A DNA stretch of 31,117 nt from Chlamydomonas sphaeroides (Eukaryota; Chlorophyta; Chlorophyceae; Chlamydomonadales; Chlamydomonadaceae): contig BDDC01000918.1 in assembly GCA_001662425.1 (NCBI GenBank), forward strand, positions 1-31,117. Reading direction: 5' to 3'. The number at the start of each line of letters is the position of its first letter. Position 1 is the stretch's first letter. Of the stretch, positions 20,529 through 30,680 are shown one piece after another. The notes under the pieces were generated by a model. That model was not told the origin of the DNA. It did not search any database and saw only the letters and a program-made list of their open reading frames with translations. Made by a program: the position numbers and the translations under genes.

Positions 20529-23500
20529 ATGGCCGCAGCGGAGCGGAGAGACGACTTGGGCATCGAAGAGGGCGACGAGGATGATATCGATGAAAATGAA
20601 CTGTGAGAATTGAGCTGCGGTGATCGACTCGGCACGACCCGAGCATGCCGCGCGGTGGCTGTGCAGGCGCCGGCAGGAGGAGGCGTACCAGCGGACCTAC
20701 GAGAACGAGCAGACCTGGGATCAACTGCAGGAGGATGAGCACGGGAACCTCTTCGTGGTCGGTAACCCAAGCCAACATCGCCCTTGCACTACCCGGCCCC
20801 GTCGCGTCTCGGCCCGCGTTTCGGCCGTCCAGGCCCTGCGCTGGCTATGCGGGAGGCCCGCTGACCGCACATACGACACCCCACACGACCCCTGTGCACG
20901 GTGCGTGCCGCCCACAGGACAAGACGGCGGAGCAGCGCGCGCGACGGCAGCGGTTGCTGTCGGCGGCGCAGAGCGCCCGCATCCGCAAGGGCATGATCCG
21001 CTACATGCTGCTGGTGCGCCCACGCCCCGGTCGCGGTCAGGACACCACCATGCCAACCTGGCACAAACCGCATTTGTGCCGCGACCAGCACGGGGCTTGC
21101 CGCCAGGGACCCGCCCGGCCCCACGCCGGCTGCCGGCGGCAGCGGCGGCGCCATCCGCGGGCGCTGCTGCAGGCCCCTGGCGGCCGGCCACCCAGCCAGC
21201 CAGCCGCCTGCGCCCGCTACTAACCCCACTACCTCTCCCCCTTCCGCACACCCGGCCTGCCTCGGGCCACCACGCCCCTCCCCATCCGGGGTTGGCCCTC
21301 GCCCGCCTTAGCCCCCTGTCCTCAACCCTTCTCCTGCCCCTGTCCCCCCACCCGTTCGCCCCACCCTTACCCACCCTTCCCCAGGTGGTGGACATGTCCC
21401 GCGCCGCCTCAGCGCAGGACTTGCGGCCCAACCGCCTGGCCTGCATCCTCACGCTCTGCCGCTCCTTTGTGCGCGAGTTCTTCGACCAGAACCCGCTCAG
21501 CCAGCTGGGCATCGCGGTGCTGCGTGACGGCCTGGTGGAGAAGCTCACTGACCTCAGCGGCAGCCCCGAGGCGCAGGTGGCCAAGCTGGACGCGGGCAAG
21601 CTGGGTGAGGCCGCGGGGGCTTGGGAACGCGGGCTGCGTGTTAGGGTGTTACGTATTCGAGCTGGGCGTGATGTGCCTTGAAGGGCCATGCCTGGGGAAA
21701 GGTCGTGCGTGCGTTGAATGGCCTGATGGGCTGGGCGCTGAGGGAGGCGGGGAAGGGCAGAAGGCTATGGGAGCGTGTGCAGCACGTGTCGGGGAGCAGG
21801 GGCCTTGTTTGGGTCGGGACCTGCGCGGCAGCTCCGAGGCGCAGGTGGCCAAGCTGGCCTCGGGCAAGCTGGATGAGGCGGGCACTGCTGCGGAGGGGTT
21901 GTGCAGGTGCCGGTCGCGTGGGCGGTGGTGGGACGCGTGGTTGGACTGGTGGGTGAGTGCATAGTGGAGGAGCCTGCGGTGGCGGGCTGGGGAATGGGGC
22001 GAGGGTGGCACGCGGCTATAGGTGGTTGGCGCAGCGAGCGTCAGGGTGCAGGCGCGTGTGGGTCCGGGGTAGCGACATCCGAGGCGGGGGCCGCCAAGGT
22101 GGGCGCTGGCCGCTTAGTCAAGGCCGTGGAGGGATGTGTAGAGCAAGTGCAGTAAAGGAAAAGTGAGCGGAGGCCCCTGAGCGATGAGGAGGTGGCCATG
22201 CGTTGATGGCTGTGGTGCTGGGTGCGCTTGGCGGGGCGGTGGGGCTGCGGGCTGGGGTGCTGGGCGGGCGGTAGGGGTGAGGGCAGCGACCGAGAGATGG
22301 GCCGCCAGCTGGACGAGGCTCGTCCCGTATGCCGGTCGTATGCGAGGCTGAGAGAGAGAGAGAGAGAGAGAGAGAGGGGATGACTGAGCGGAGAGAGCGG
22401 CGAGGGCGAGGCAGTTTGGGTGGGCAGCGACTCGGACAAGCCGCCTGCGCCGAAGCCCCTGTATGTGGGCGGGCAGTGGGGCGGAGCACCAGCCGCCTGG
22501 CGGCTGGCCTGCACGAATCCACGTGGGCACGAGCGGCCGCTTCTAGGGCTGGTGGGCATCAAGCGCGTCAACGACGCCGACCGAGCTCTCGGGCCACGGT
22601 CCGGCCGCAAAGCCAGCCAACGGCCTCGACCCGCCGCGCCGCCACGCCAATCGGGCGCCTGCGCCGCGCCCAACTCCCTTCTGCCTCCCTCCTCCGCGCC
22701 CCAGGCGAGCCCAAGGGCTCCGCTTCGCTGCAGAACGGCCTGGACCTGGCGGCCTCGATGCTGCGCTCGCTGCCGCCCTACGGCCACCGCGAGGTGCTGC
22801 TGGTGTTCTCCGCGCTCGCCACCTGCGACCCCGCCAACGTGCTGGACAGCGTGCGGGCGTGCAAGGAGAGCAACATACGGTGAGGGCTGGGCTGGGTGTG
22901 CGGGTGGTGTTCGGCGGGATGCGGCGTAGGACTTCCTAGGGACAGCTGGCGTGCGCGTAAGTCAGCACCGTGCGGTGGCGGGGGTGGTGGGGGTGGTGGG
23001 GGTGGGGGTGATGGCGGCGGTGTGGGTGGGGCTGGTGGTGGTGGGGGTTGTGATGGTTGTGGTTGGGTTGGGTTGGGGGTGCTGTGCGCACACGCATGCC
23101 GTACAGTGGGAGCGGTAAGCAACTGAGGCGACAGCGCGCTCGCCCTCTCTGCGAAATCCGCGGCCGAGCCAGCGGGCCCTCGCGCTACGGCAACGACCTC
23201 CCGCACTGAACGGTGCGCGGCGATGGCGCCGTGTGCATGACAAGCCCGCGCTCGCCTGCCCATGCGCACCAACCCAACCCTGCGCCGCCCGCAGCGTGTC
23301 GGTGGTGGGCGTGGCGGCCGAGGTGTACGTGTGCCGGCGGCTGAGCGAGGACACGGGCGGCAGCTACGGCGTGGCGCTGAACGAGGCCCACCTGGAGCAG
23401 CTGCTGCTGGGCCACGCCTCGCCGCCGCCCGCCACCACGGCGCACGCGCGGGCGGAGCTGGTGCGGCCATCCGCCTTGGGACAGGGGATAGGGAAGGCAC

Positions 23501-24835
23501 AGGGACAGTGGCAGAGGGCACGGTGCAGAGGGCGCTGGGGTGCAGGCAGCCGAGCGCCCGCTGAGCGGAGCTGGTGCGATCCCCGGGGAGCTGGGCGGGT
23601 GTGCGATGGGGCAGAGGAGGCACGGACAGTGAAAGGCCCCGCGGCAGGCGGAGGGCAAAGCGACGGCGGGGCGCAGGCAGCCAGCTGTCTACTGGGGGCC
23701 CGGCTGCTCGATGTGTGGATGAGCAGGCCTTGCTCGTTCTCGCGAGTCGGGGGACTTGCGCGTGACGCAGTATGCCGACCTGGCGGCGCCAGCGGCCCCC
23801 GCGCGCCCTCGCTGGCCCCCGCTCCCTTGGGCCGCACCCCGATCTCCTCGGCGGCCACGGGTGCACCCTTCTTTCCACCGTCTCCCAACCCACCGACCCC
23901 AACCCACCGGCCGCGCCCTCTCCCGCGGACCTCTCCCGCCGCCGCCCTGCCCCCTCCTGCCCCCCACCGCCAGGTGCGCATGGGCTTCCCGCAACGCAGC
24001 ACCGAGGAGGCCTCCTCCGCCGTGTTCGTGGGCCTGGAGGCGCGGCTGCTGGCGGGCAGCTACACCTGCCCGCGCTGCAAGAGCCGCGTGCCGGAGCTGC
24101 CCTGCGCCTGCCACACCTGCGGCCTCACGCTCATCTCCTCGCCGCACCTGGCGCGCTCCTACCACCACCTCTTCCCCGTGCCGCCCTACCAGGAGGACAG
24201 CGAGGTGAGGCGCTAACTTGGTCGCCTCGCATGAAACCGCATGGCTGCCATGTTGCGTCCGTAGCAGGACTGCAGCGCAGCCCGGGAGCAACGCGCATTG
24301 GGGTTGGGGTGGGAATCTGCCGAACCCGTTGCCAGCGCAACCCCAGCACTGAAAATGGCCGTGGCAGCTGTGGGTGGGAGTGAATGCGGGTGTAGGGTTG
24401 GGCTGACGCCTCCGCACCAGGAGCACAGCGCGGCACGGAGGCCAGAGAGGGGGGCGTGCCCGGGTTCGTGCCAGGGTCAGGACCGTTTGCTTGAAGGCAT
24501 CTGCCCTCGTGGCATCTGGGGTGTCAGGCGGGTACGGCGACGCCTCCCTGCCGTGCTGACTTGATTGGGCCTTGCTGCCGGCATGTCTACAGGATCGCTT
24601 GGCCGCGGCAGAGGAGGCGCTGAGGGAGCAGCCGGCGATGCGGGAGGAGGTGCCCAGCTCCACGGGCGCCTACTGCTTTGGCTGCCTGCGCGAGGTGGCC
24701 GCGGGCGGCGCTACCGGGCAGCTGCACCTGACGCTGCGCTGCGAGCAGTGCTCGCAGGTTTTCTGCTTCGAGTGCGACGCCTACGTGCACGAACAGCTGC
24801 ACAACTGCCCCGGGTGTGAGTTTGTCGGGGCGTGA
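20529..24835 (+). CDS. SSL1: TFIIH core subunit p44 / SSL1 (8 exons)
   Basis: A core subunit of transcription factor IIH, used in RNA polymerase II initiation and nucleotide excision repair; in other eukaryotes it binds and stimulates the XPD helicase. Exons are 20529-20602, 20667-20757, 20918-21013, 21385-21604, 22705-22879, 23295-23460, 23974-24204 and 24593-24835: 431 residues, close to the family length. Visible features are RTYENEQTWDQLQEDEHGNL (about 34-53), IRKGMIRYMLLVVDMSRA opening the von Willebrand A-like domain, FFDQNPLSQLGI, LTDLSGSPEAQV, EVLLVFSALATCDPANVLDS, VSVVGVAAEVYVCRRL, RMGFPQR, a zinc module YTCPRCK...CHTCGLTL (about 305-327), PHLARSYHHLFP, and a C-terminal RING-like C4 region YCFGC...CEQCSQVFCFECD...CPGC. 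The exon 2 donor is unclear (20754 or 20757). Introns 4 and 6 contain partial copies of the preceding exon end. Confidence 0.96.
21825..21878 (+). repeat. Diverged tandem copy of the p44 exon 4 end inside intron 4
   Basis: 54 bases repeat 21557-21610 (the last 48 coding bases of exon 4 plus the donor), offset 268 bases, with about four mismatches. One mismatch turns the GTGAGG donor into ATGAGG, so this copy cannot donate a splice. The copied peptide would read GSSEAQVAKLASGKL against GSPEAQVAKLDAGKL. A weaker third copy may lie at 22078-22115, sharing TCCGAGGCG and GCCAAG blocks. Confidence 0.85.
22350..22377. repeat. (GA)n microsatellite
   Basis: An uninterrupted GA dinucleotide run of about 13-14 units inside p44 intron 4. 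It is a simple sequence likely to be length-polymorphic. Confidence 0.95.
22974..23080 (+). repeat. GGGGGT/GGT-rich tract in p44 intron 5
   Basis: About 100 bases of repeated GGGGGTGGT, GGGTGGGG and TGGTTGGG blocks on the transcribed-sense strand. Several runs of four or five G at short spacing fit G-quadruplex potential in DNA and pre-mRNA (inference). It separates exon 5 (ends 22879) from exon 6 (starts 23295). Confidence 0.85.
23565..23682 (+). repeat. Diverged tandem copy of the p44 exon 6 end and intron start, in intron 6
   Basis: GCGGAGCTGGTGCG occurs at 23452-23465, spanning the real exon 6 donor, and again at 23565-23578. It is followed in both copies by GGCAC...GGACAGTG and GCAGGCAGCC blocks at offsets growing from 113 to 131 bases. 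This is an imperfect tandem duplication of the exon end plus the start of the intron. The second copy retains the GT donor sequence. Confidence 0.75.
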
Positions 24836-25425
24836 GCACGGGCTACTTGGGTTAGTGTGACTGGTGCTGACGCGACTGTGGCACGGGCGGAGTGCACGGG
24901 CATGCCGCCATTACTGTGGCGACAGTCCAGCCCCGAAACGGGACCTGCGTAGCACTGGGCTACATCCGGCCACATATGGGCGCAGGGGCAGAGAAAACGC
25001 CTCGGCAGCCCAATCGGCTAACTTCGCGCCAAAATGCTATCATGCTACGACGTTGCGCGATATTGGCGTAGCGACTTCAGATTTAAAATCTCTTTGTAAT
25101 GGCTGGCGGGGCCTGCGTTCTTGGTGCGGGTGCCCAGCGGCCGACAATTGTAAACGTTCTTTGCACAGGACCTGCGCCGCGGCTTGTACGCATGCCTTAT
25201 GCTGCTATGTGTCAATGTGAATGAAAGGAAGTGAATGTGGCGGAGCGAGCAGCCTTTGGGCGCCCTGTCCCGGATGGCGACAGCCATTGCGGCTTCCGCG
25301 GCCAGGTCGCCAGGCGCATATGCCGCCACAAACAGCAGAGCACGTTGAACCCTGTACAACCCACACTTGCAACGTGACGTCTTGATAGCCTAGCGCAGCG
25401 CCGACGAAGTCCGCACGACGAGACC
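24836..25425. other. p44 3' UTR and promoter region of the next gene
   Basis: About 590 bases without a gene. The first half is the p44 3' UTR with two TGTAA signals. After about 25160 lies the presumed promoter and 5' UTR of the 193-residue gene. No clear TATA box is visible there. Confidence 0.6.
25095..25099 (+). terminator. TGTAA polyadenylation signal (p44 gene)
   Basis: Canonical chlorophyte poly(A) signal about 260 bases after the p44 stop codon, in a locally AT-rich stretch. A second copy at 25149-25153 could serve as an alternative. Confidence 0.65.
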
Positions 25426-27048
25426 ATGGACCCAAACAACTCGTTCTGCGACTTTTCAGCGAGTTGGCTGGATGCAGTGTCCCCACAACGAGGAGGTAGG
25501 TTGAAGTCTGTGGCCAGTTGCGCGTCCGAGGCGGTGCTAGGCGCTGCTCGGAGTCACGACGCGTCGCCGAGCATCGCCGCCAAACTCCAAGCCACATTGG
25601 TGCAGGCACTGTCGACCCATGCCAACAGTTTATCTCAGAAGGGTTCTCGCTTCTGCAGATGGGTGAGTCGCTGGTCGGGCGCTTGCAGGTTGCGGCACGC
25701 TTTGCGTCGCGCTCGCCTTCCCGCGCACGCGCTCTGCAGCGAGCTTACAGATAATTGAACTAGAATGGTGATGTGCTTCGTAGGGAACATTGGTCTCGGC
25801 GGCTCGATGTGCTACTCGGCAGCCACCAGCGCCGACGCCCTCAACATGCTGGGCTCCTTGACATGGTGCGCGAAAACGCAGCTGTATTCTACAACATGCG
25901 TTCGCTTAGCGGGTTTATGTTCGTACTAGTTCTTACCTCAGCCTCCTTACGTCACCTTGCCCTCCTGCACTCGTCCGCGACCCTGTTGCGCAGGTCCGAC
26001 GACGCGCACCAGGCCGCGCTGCGCAGCCCGCCAGGTGCGCTCCGCGCCCAGCCGTATATTGCGCCCCGGCTACTGCGGCGCCACTGCTGCCGACAGCCGG
26101 AGCCTCCCTTGTCGTCTCAGGCAGCCCAGAACAGCCGGCCTGGCTTGCGGCGTCGCCCAACTGCGCAAGCGCCCATGCACGCCCGATCCCCCGCTCTCCC
26201 GCAGCCTCCACGCACGAGCAAGACCTGGACGACCAGCTGCCGGCGCCCCTCGCGCCGTCGTCCAAGCAGCAGGGGCCACGGGGGCCAAAGGGCTCCAAGG
26301 CCAAGGCGCAGACGGGCCAGCGCGGCGCCGCGGCCGGCGGTCGGCGAGGTGTCAACAAGCGTGGCGGGCGGGCTTCATCGTCAGGTAGGCAGTGGTGCGG
26401 CAGCGCAGGCCGCCGGCAATATGCACGCTGAGGGTCTGCCGTATTCGGTTGGTGTCAGACACCGTGGCCGTGGCTCGTTCCCCTCCTGAACGAGCGTGGC
26501 GTGATGCGGCCTCGGTTAGCTTGGCGGCCCGCGCGGCGGGTGCCGCTGCCCACGGCAAACGGCTGTCGAACACGCCCGCCCGCCTGCTGCCTTGCCCGGC
26601 CCCTGCGCAGTGGCCTTCGATGTGGCGCCCAGCCTGCTGTTCTCGGGCACCATCGGCGGCAGCGGCACCATGCAGGCACGTATGCTGGCACCCGATGGAG
26701 GGCCCTGTTCGCCAGCGCCGCTGCCGGGCCACAGCCGCGGCGTGCAGCGCACGCACCCGTGCCTTGCACGGTGCCGGGGCTAGGCCTGGGGCTGTGGCTG
26801 CCTGTCTGCCTGTCTGCAGCACGAAGCGGCCGCTGCGGCGACGCAACGGACGTGGTAGAGCACGCTGGTGGCACCATCCCCCAGCGCGCGGACGTCGCCT
26901 GGCCGCTCAACCTGACCTAACCGCCTGCGTACCGGTACCCTGCGCGCCGGGGTCCCCACAGGCCGAGTCGCTGCCCTGGACGCTCAGCCTGGAGCGCCTC
27001 AACAAGCAGTTGGCGGTGGAGCCGGGCTGCCCCGGCGCCGACTCGTGA
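25426..27048 (+). CDS. Unrecognised 193-residue protein with basic Gly/Arg/Lys-rich centre (7 exons)
   Basis: Function unknown; I recognise no family. Exons are 25426-25495, 25606-25662, 25784-25865, 25994-26034, 26205-26384, 26611-26675 and 26962-27048, and every phase closes to a TGA. The N-terminal part contains MDPNNSFCDFSASWLDAV, DPCQQFISEGFSLLQMG and NIGLGGSMCYSAATSADALN. The centre is low-complexity and basic (PRGPKGSKAKAQTGQRG, then GGRRGVNKRGGRASSS), resembling RGG-type or nuclear-localisation sequence. The C-terminal part has FDVAPSLLFSGTIGGSGTMQ and AESLPWTLSLERLNKQLAVE. No signal peptide or membrane helix is evident. Intron 6 must start with GC (GCACGT at 26676) to keep frame. Reading-phase consistency and protein-like composition support a real gene, but exon choice was made without homologues. 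A nuclear or RNA/DNA-binding role is only a guess from the basic segment. Confidence 0.7.
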
Positions 27049-30000
27049 GCACGGGCGGCGTGCGCACAGCAGCATGGCTGCCCGGGCAGCGCAGCAGCAG
27101 CCGCAACAGCAGCTGGCAGCCTAGTGACCTGGGGCTGCTACTGCCAGCAGCAGCGCACCAGCAGCCGCAGCTGGTAATGCAGTGACCTGGGGCGGCCCTT
27201 GCGGTTCCTAGCAGCGGAGAGGGGGGCGCGTGGCCTGGAGCGCGTCTAAGCGGCGCGCATGGCCGCCCGTAAGGATGCGCAGCGGCCGCAGCGGTTTTTA
27301 TTGCCGGAGCCCACCTAGACGTCAGCGCTGGCGTGGTTGCAGCAAGCCCCTGGATGCGGCAGGACGGGACTTGCCCAGCCGGTAGCGGCTTTTTGCGCTG
27401 TGCTGTGGCGCCGCGGTGGCGGTGAACGAATGTTTGTGCGTCTCTGTGTTTTGTGTGTCTGTCTGGACTGTCATTATGGGCCATGCTTATGGCATCGTCC
27501 TCATTCGCAATGGGCATCGGAAGCGCGTGGCGGAGAGCGCCATGGGGAAGTCGTCAGGCCGCCGGGAGGCAGGGCACGGAGTAGCGTGCAGAACAAATCA
27601 GCGGCGGTGCGGCGCAGGGATACGCCGCCCGCCGCGGCTGTTTGCCAGGCTTTCGCTTGTTTTTGCATTCTCGACTAGGGCAATGCCTCCGCGCCGCGCG
27701 CAGTTGCGCGTGCGCCGAGCGCAGCCGTTCCCGCAGCTTGAAGTACATACGGAGGTTTTTGCATCCATGTTCATTAGTGATTGCTTGGGGCGGATGCCGT
27801 GCCTCTGCCTGCACCCCTTTCCACGGGGCCTGCAGAGCCGGCCCACGAGGCCAGACAGACGTCGACTCGGTTGCGGCGGGCGCTCATGCGTGGAGCTGGG
27901 CGTGCGAGCGGTTGGTCGTGCAATGGCCAAGGGCTCGCGGACGAACGCCCGCGCTGCTGTGATGGGTCCCGATTCAAAGACACGGCGGTGAGGATTATCG
28001 CCAAGCGGCGACGGCCGCGTACCAGTATCGTGTGTTGCGTTGTGTGAGCTAGGTTGGCATAACAACTTCCGGGCCGCAACGGGCCCGGCAGGCCGCCGCG
28101 TATCTGGCGCTAGCTCATGTGCGGCCATGCGTGTATGTGTGTGCGGGGGAGGGGAAGAGTTGGTGGCGGGATCAGGCCTGCGCTGCGCAGCAATCTGCGC
28201 CATACGGGGTGCGCGCAAGGCCAGTCACGCCGGCGGCGGCGGGTGCTGCCGCGCTAAGCTCGGCTCGGCGGATGCACGCGTGCCTGGGCGCCATGTAATG
28301 ACAGCGAGCGACCAAGTGACGCTGTGCGGTATAGCCTGCGGAACCATCCTGCACATTCCGCGTCACTCCGTTGCCGAGCATCCGAGCCCGGTACCGTTCA
28401 GACGACCATTCGCGCCGGCAGCTTCACACGGGGCTGCGCTGACGACGCTGAAAGGGATGGCGGGGATCAAGGGATAGTGTGTTACAGTACGTCGCTCCAT
28501 CCCTGCACTGCCCACGGGCGCTCTTACTGCAACTCGGCGTCTCGGCCACCGGCGCGGAGCCCAGTCCCCTCCACGCACGCGCGCAAATGATGACGGGTTG
28601 CCTGCTCCATGATTGTACACAGGGCTCGAGGGGGCTCGTATCTTAGTTTCCCTGGTCACCCAAGTCACCCGACGTGTTGGCCATTTGGGACTGAAGTCAC
28701 CCGGGCTGTGTGACCTCAGGAGGCCAAAGGCAAGGGAAAGCGCCCGAAATGCTGATTTTTGCTAAGCGCAACAGTCTTTAGGACAAGGAGCATTCAAGGT
28801 GACATCTGGGGAGGGGAAGGCGAGGGGGAAGCACCCACCTTCACGCTCCTGCCCACCACCCTCCTCTCCCCCCACTACGTAACGATTGAGACCGTGACCG
28901 CAACGCCGCTCTGAACATGCTGCTGCTGCTGCTGTGCCTCCAGCTGCTCGGGGCTGAGCGCCCGGCCTGCTTCGTTCCGCCCTGGCGGCGGCGATGGGCC
29001 GGGCGGCGATTTATGGGTCGGGCGGCGGAGGTGGAGGGGGTGGTAGCGGCCGCTGCGACGCAACACGGCTAGAGCGGCAGCAGCGGCGGCGTGCGTACGC
29101 ACCCCGCCGCTAACGCGTTAGTGGCGGCGTGCGTTAGGAGATATGGTCCTGCCGTTTGAGGCAGTTCGGGCGGCAAAGTAAGTCCGGCCCGTGGGGTGAG
29201 GGCACAGATGTCGGTGTGACCGAGACCCCTGAAATAGTCCCGGCTACAACCGCATAATGACCGACGACTGTTTGCGTCTGGTCTGGGTGGCCTCCTTTTG
29301 GGGCGAGCCATGCACCCATGCGCAGCTGGGACAGGTTTCAATCTGCTCCCAGCAGTGGATGGCGTTGACGCGCGGCATGGCCCGTATCTAGCAACCCCCT
29401 GTCGGTGCTCCTCAACGGACACCCCGACAAAATGAAGTACTTGGGCGCCTTGCATCGCATGTAAGGCCATGTCGACACGTTCGTTTATTAGGTCACCCCG
29501 CCCGCCTCCCCGCCGTGCGGCACGTGCCCAGCTTCGAACCTGCCTGCTGGCAAGCGACCATCCATCCGTACCACCACTGCCCCCCTACCTTTTCCCTTCC
29601 CTCCCCTGCCTGTGCCAAGGTGCTGCTGATTGACGGCGTGGTGCTCACCCTGCCTCCGTAACATGACGCTGTGGCGCTTCAGGGCCGACAGCTTCATGCG
29701 CGCTCCGGGCTGGACTTGCTTGCGCCGCGGCCAGCAGGGCCGCAGGCTGCACGCACTGGCGCTATGCTGGCCGCCGACTCCATCGCCCTCCTGCTCGACT
29801 ACTGCCTGCCTTGGTGCGAGCGTATGTAGGCGTGTGCGGCGCCCGTTACCGGCGACCATCTAGTATCAGGTAGCCTGCTCGCTAGCTGCGGGTCGCCGCC
29901 GATCCGAAGGAGCGCTGCCTCCCGCCCGAACCGCCCGCTGCAGCGACGCCATGGACGGAGCTGAGATCGGCGGCCGCCACGAGGCCTCTGGCGGTGCCCA

Positions 30001-30100
30001 GCCAGCAGCGCTACACGCTCTATCTGCATCAGCCATGCCAAGAGGATTGCTCGGCGGACCAGGAGGGATGGCATAGGGCATGGGTTCCTGATTGGTCGTT
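27049..30100. other. Long region without a supported gene
   Basis: About 3 kb. The first part is presumably the 3' UTR of the 193-residue gene. The first TGTAA on the plus strand is at 28294-28298, which would make a UTR of about 1.25 kb; another is at 29460-29464. A CTG repeat at 28918-28936 and plus-strand open segments around 29617-29830 look partly protein-like, but I could not build a phase-consistent gene. No tRNA-like or rRNA-like sequence was seen. Confidence 0.5.
27094..27193 (+). repeat. Short imperfect direct repeat in the 3' UTR region
   Basis: GCAGCAGCCGCA...AGCTGG...AGTGACCTGGGGC occurs at 27094-27135 and again at 27157-27193, offset about 58 bases with small indels. It lies just after the stop of the 193-residue gene. 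Its role is unknown. Confidence 0.7.
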
Positions 30101-30119
30101 GTCGCGGGGTTGGAACGCG

Positions 30120-30680
30120 GCTGAGCCCGGGTTAAAGTGCCGCCGACCCTGGGTTGGGCTTAGGGGCGCACAGATTGGACTGGGGCGGCACCCGGATTGG
30201 CCTCGCGGGGACCCTGCTGCCTGGATTGCCCTCCGGGGAGCCCTACACGGAACTCTAAAGGACTACAAGGGCGTGCTCGCGCGAGTAGTTTGCCTGTTCG
30301 CTTGCTTGGTGCCCGAACGCCTCAATACTGTAATCATTGCCCAGCCTACATGATGTGTGCATGTCTGGCGTAAGAACGATGGAAGGCGAGAGCTGGAGGC
30401 CCACCCAGCACGGCACGAACCACGCGTTACTACGCATTAACCCCTGCTGTGAACGATTGGGGGTGAGTGGGTTTGGTAGAACTTGACTGACTTGGCCCAG
30501 CCCTGGGTTGGATGCGGACCAACCCTGGGTTGAACTTCCCTTAACCCTGGATTGGACTACGCCGAACCTGGATTGCCCTCGGCGGCTCGGCCCAGCCCTG
30601 AATTGGACTCAGCCGAATCCGAGTTGCCCTCCGCTCAACCCTGGGTTGGACTGCGCCCCAACCTGGGTTGCCCGAAGATA
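30120..30680. repeat. Degenerate 'CCTGGGTTGG' repeat array in two blocks
   Basis: Variants of ACCCTGGGTTGGACT and ACCTGGATTGCCCTC recur at 30142-30245 and more densely at 30495-30675, with about 20-26 bases between units. In the second block a 'TTGGACT..GCC' type tends to alternate with a 'TTGCCCTC' type, suggesting a roughly 42-base higher-order unit. The copies are strongly diverged. There are no clear terminal repeats and no coding sequence around them. Confidence 0.75.

Noticed and set aside
28917..29072. Plus-strand reading frame starting with a run of leucines (MLLLLLCLQLLG), like a signal peptide
   Set aside because: The leucines come from a CTG repeat, the frame is only about 51 codons, and no downstream exon or motif supports it. 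The opposite strand reads the same repeat as polyglutamine, equally unsupported.
29764..29829. AMLAADSIALLLDYC as a reverse-transcriptase-like YADD motif
   Set aside because: The tyrosine and the double aspartate are missing and no other polymerase motifs are present.
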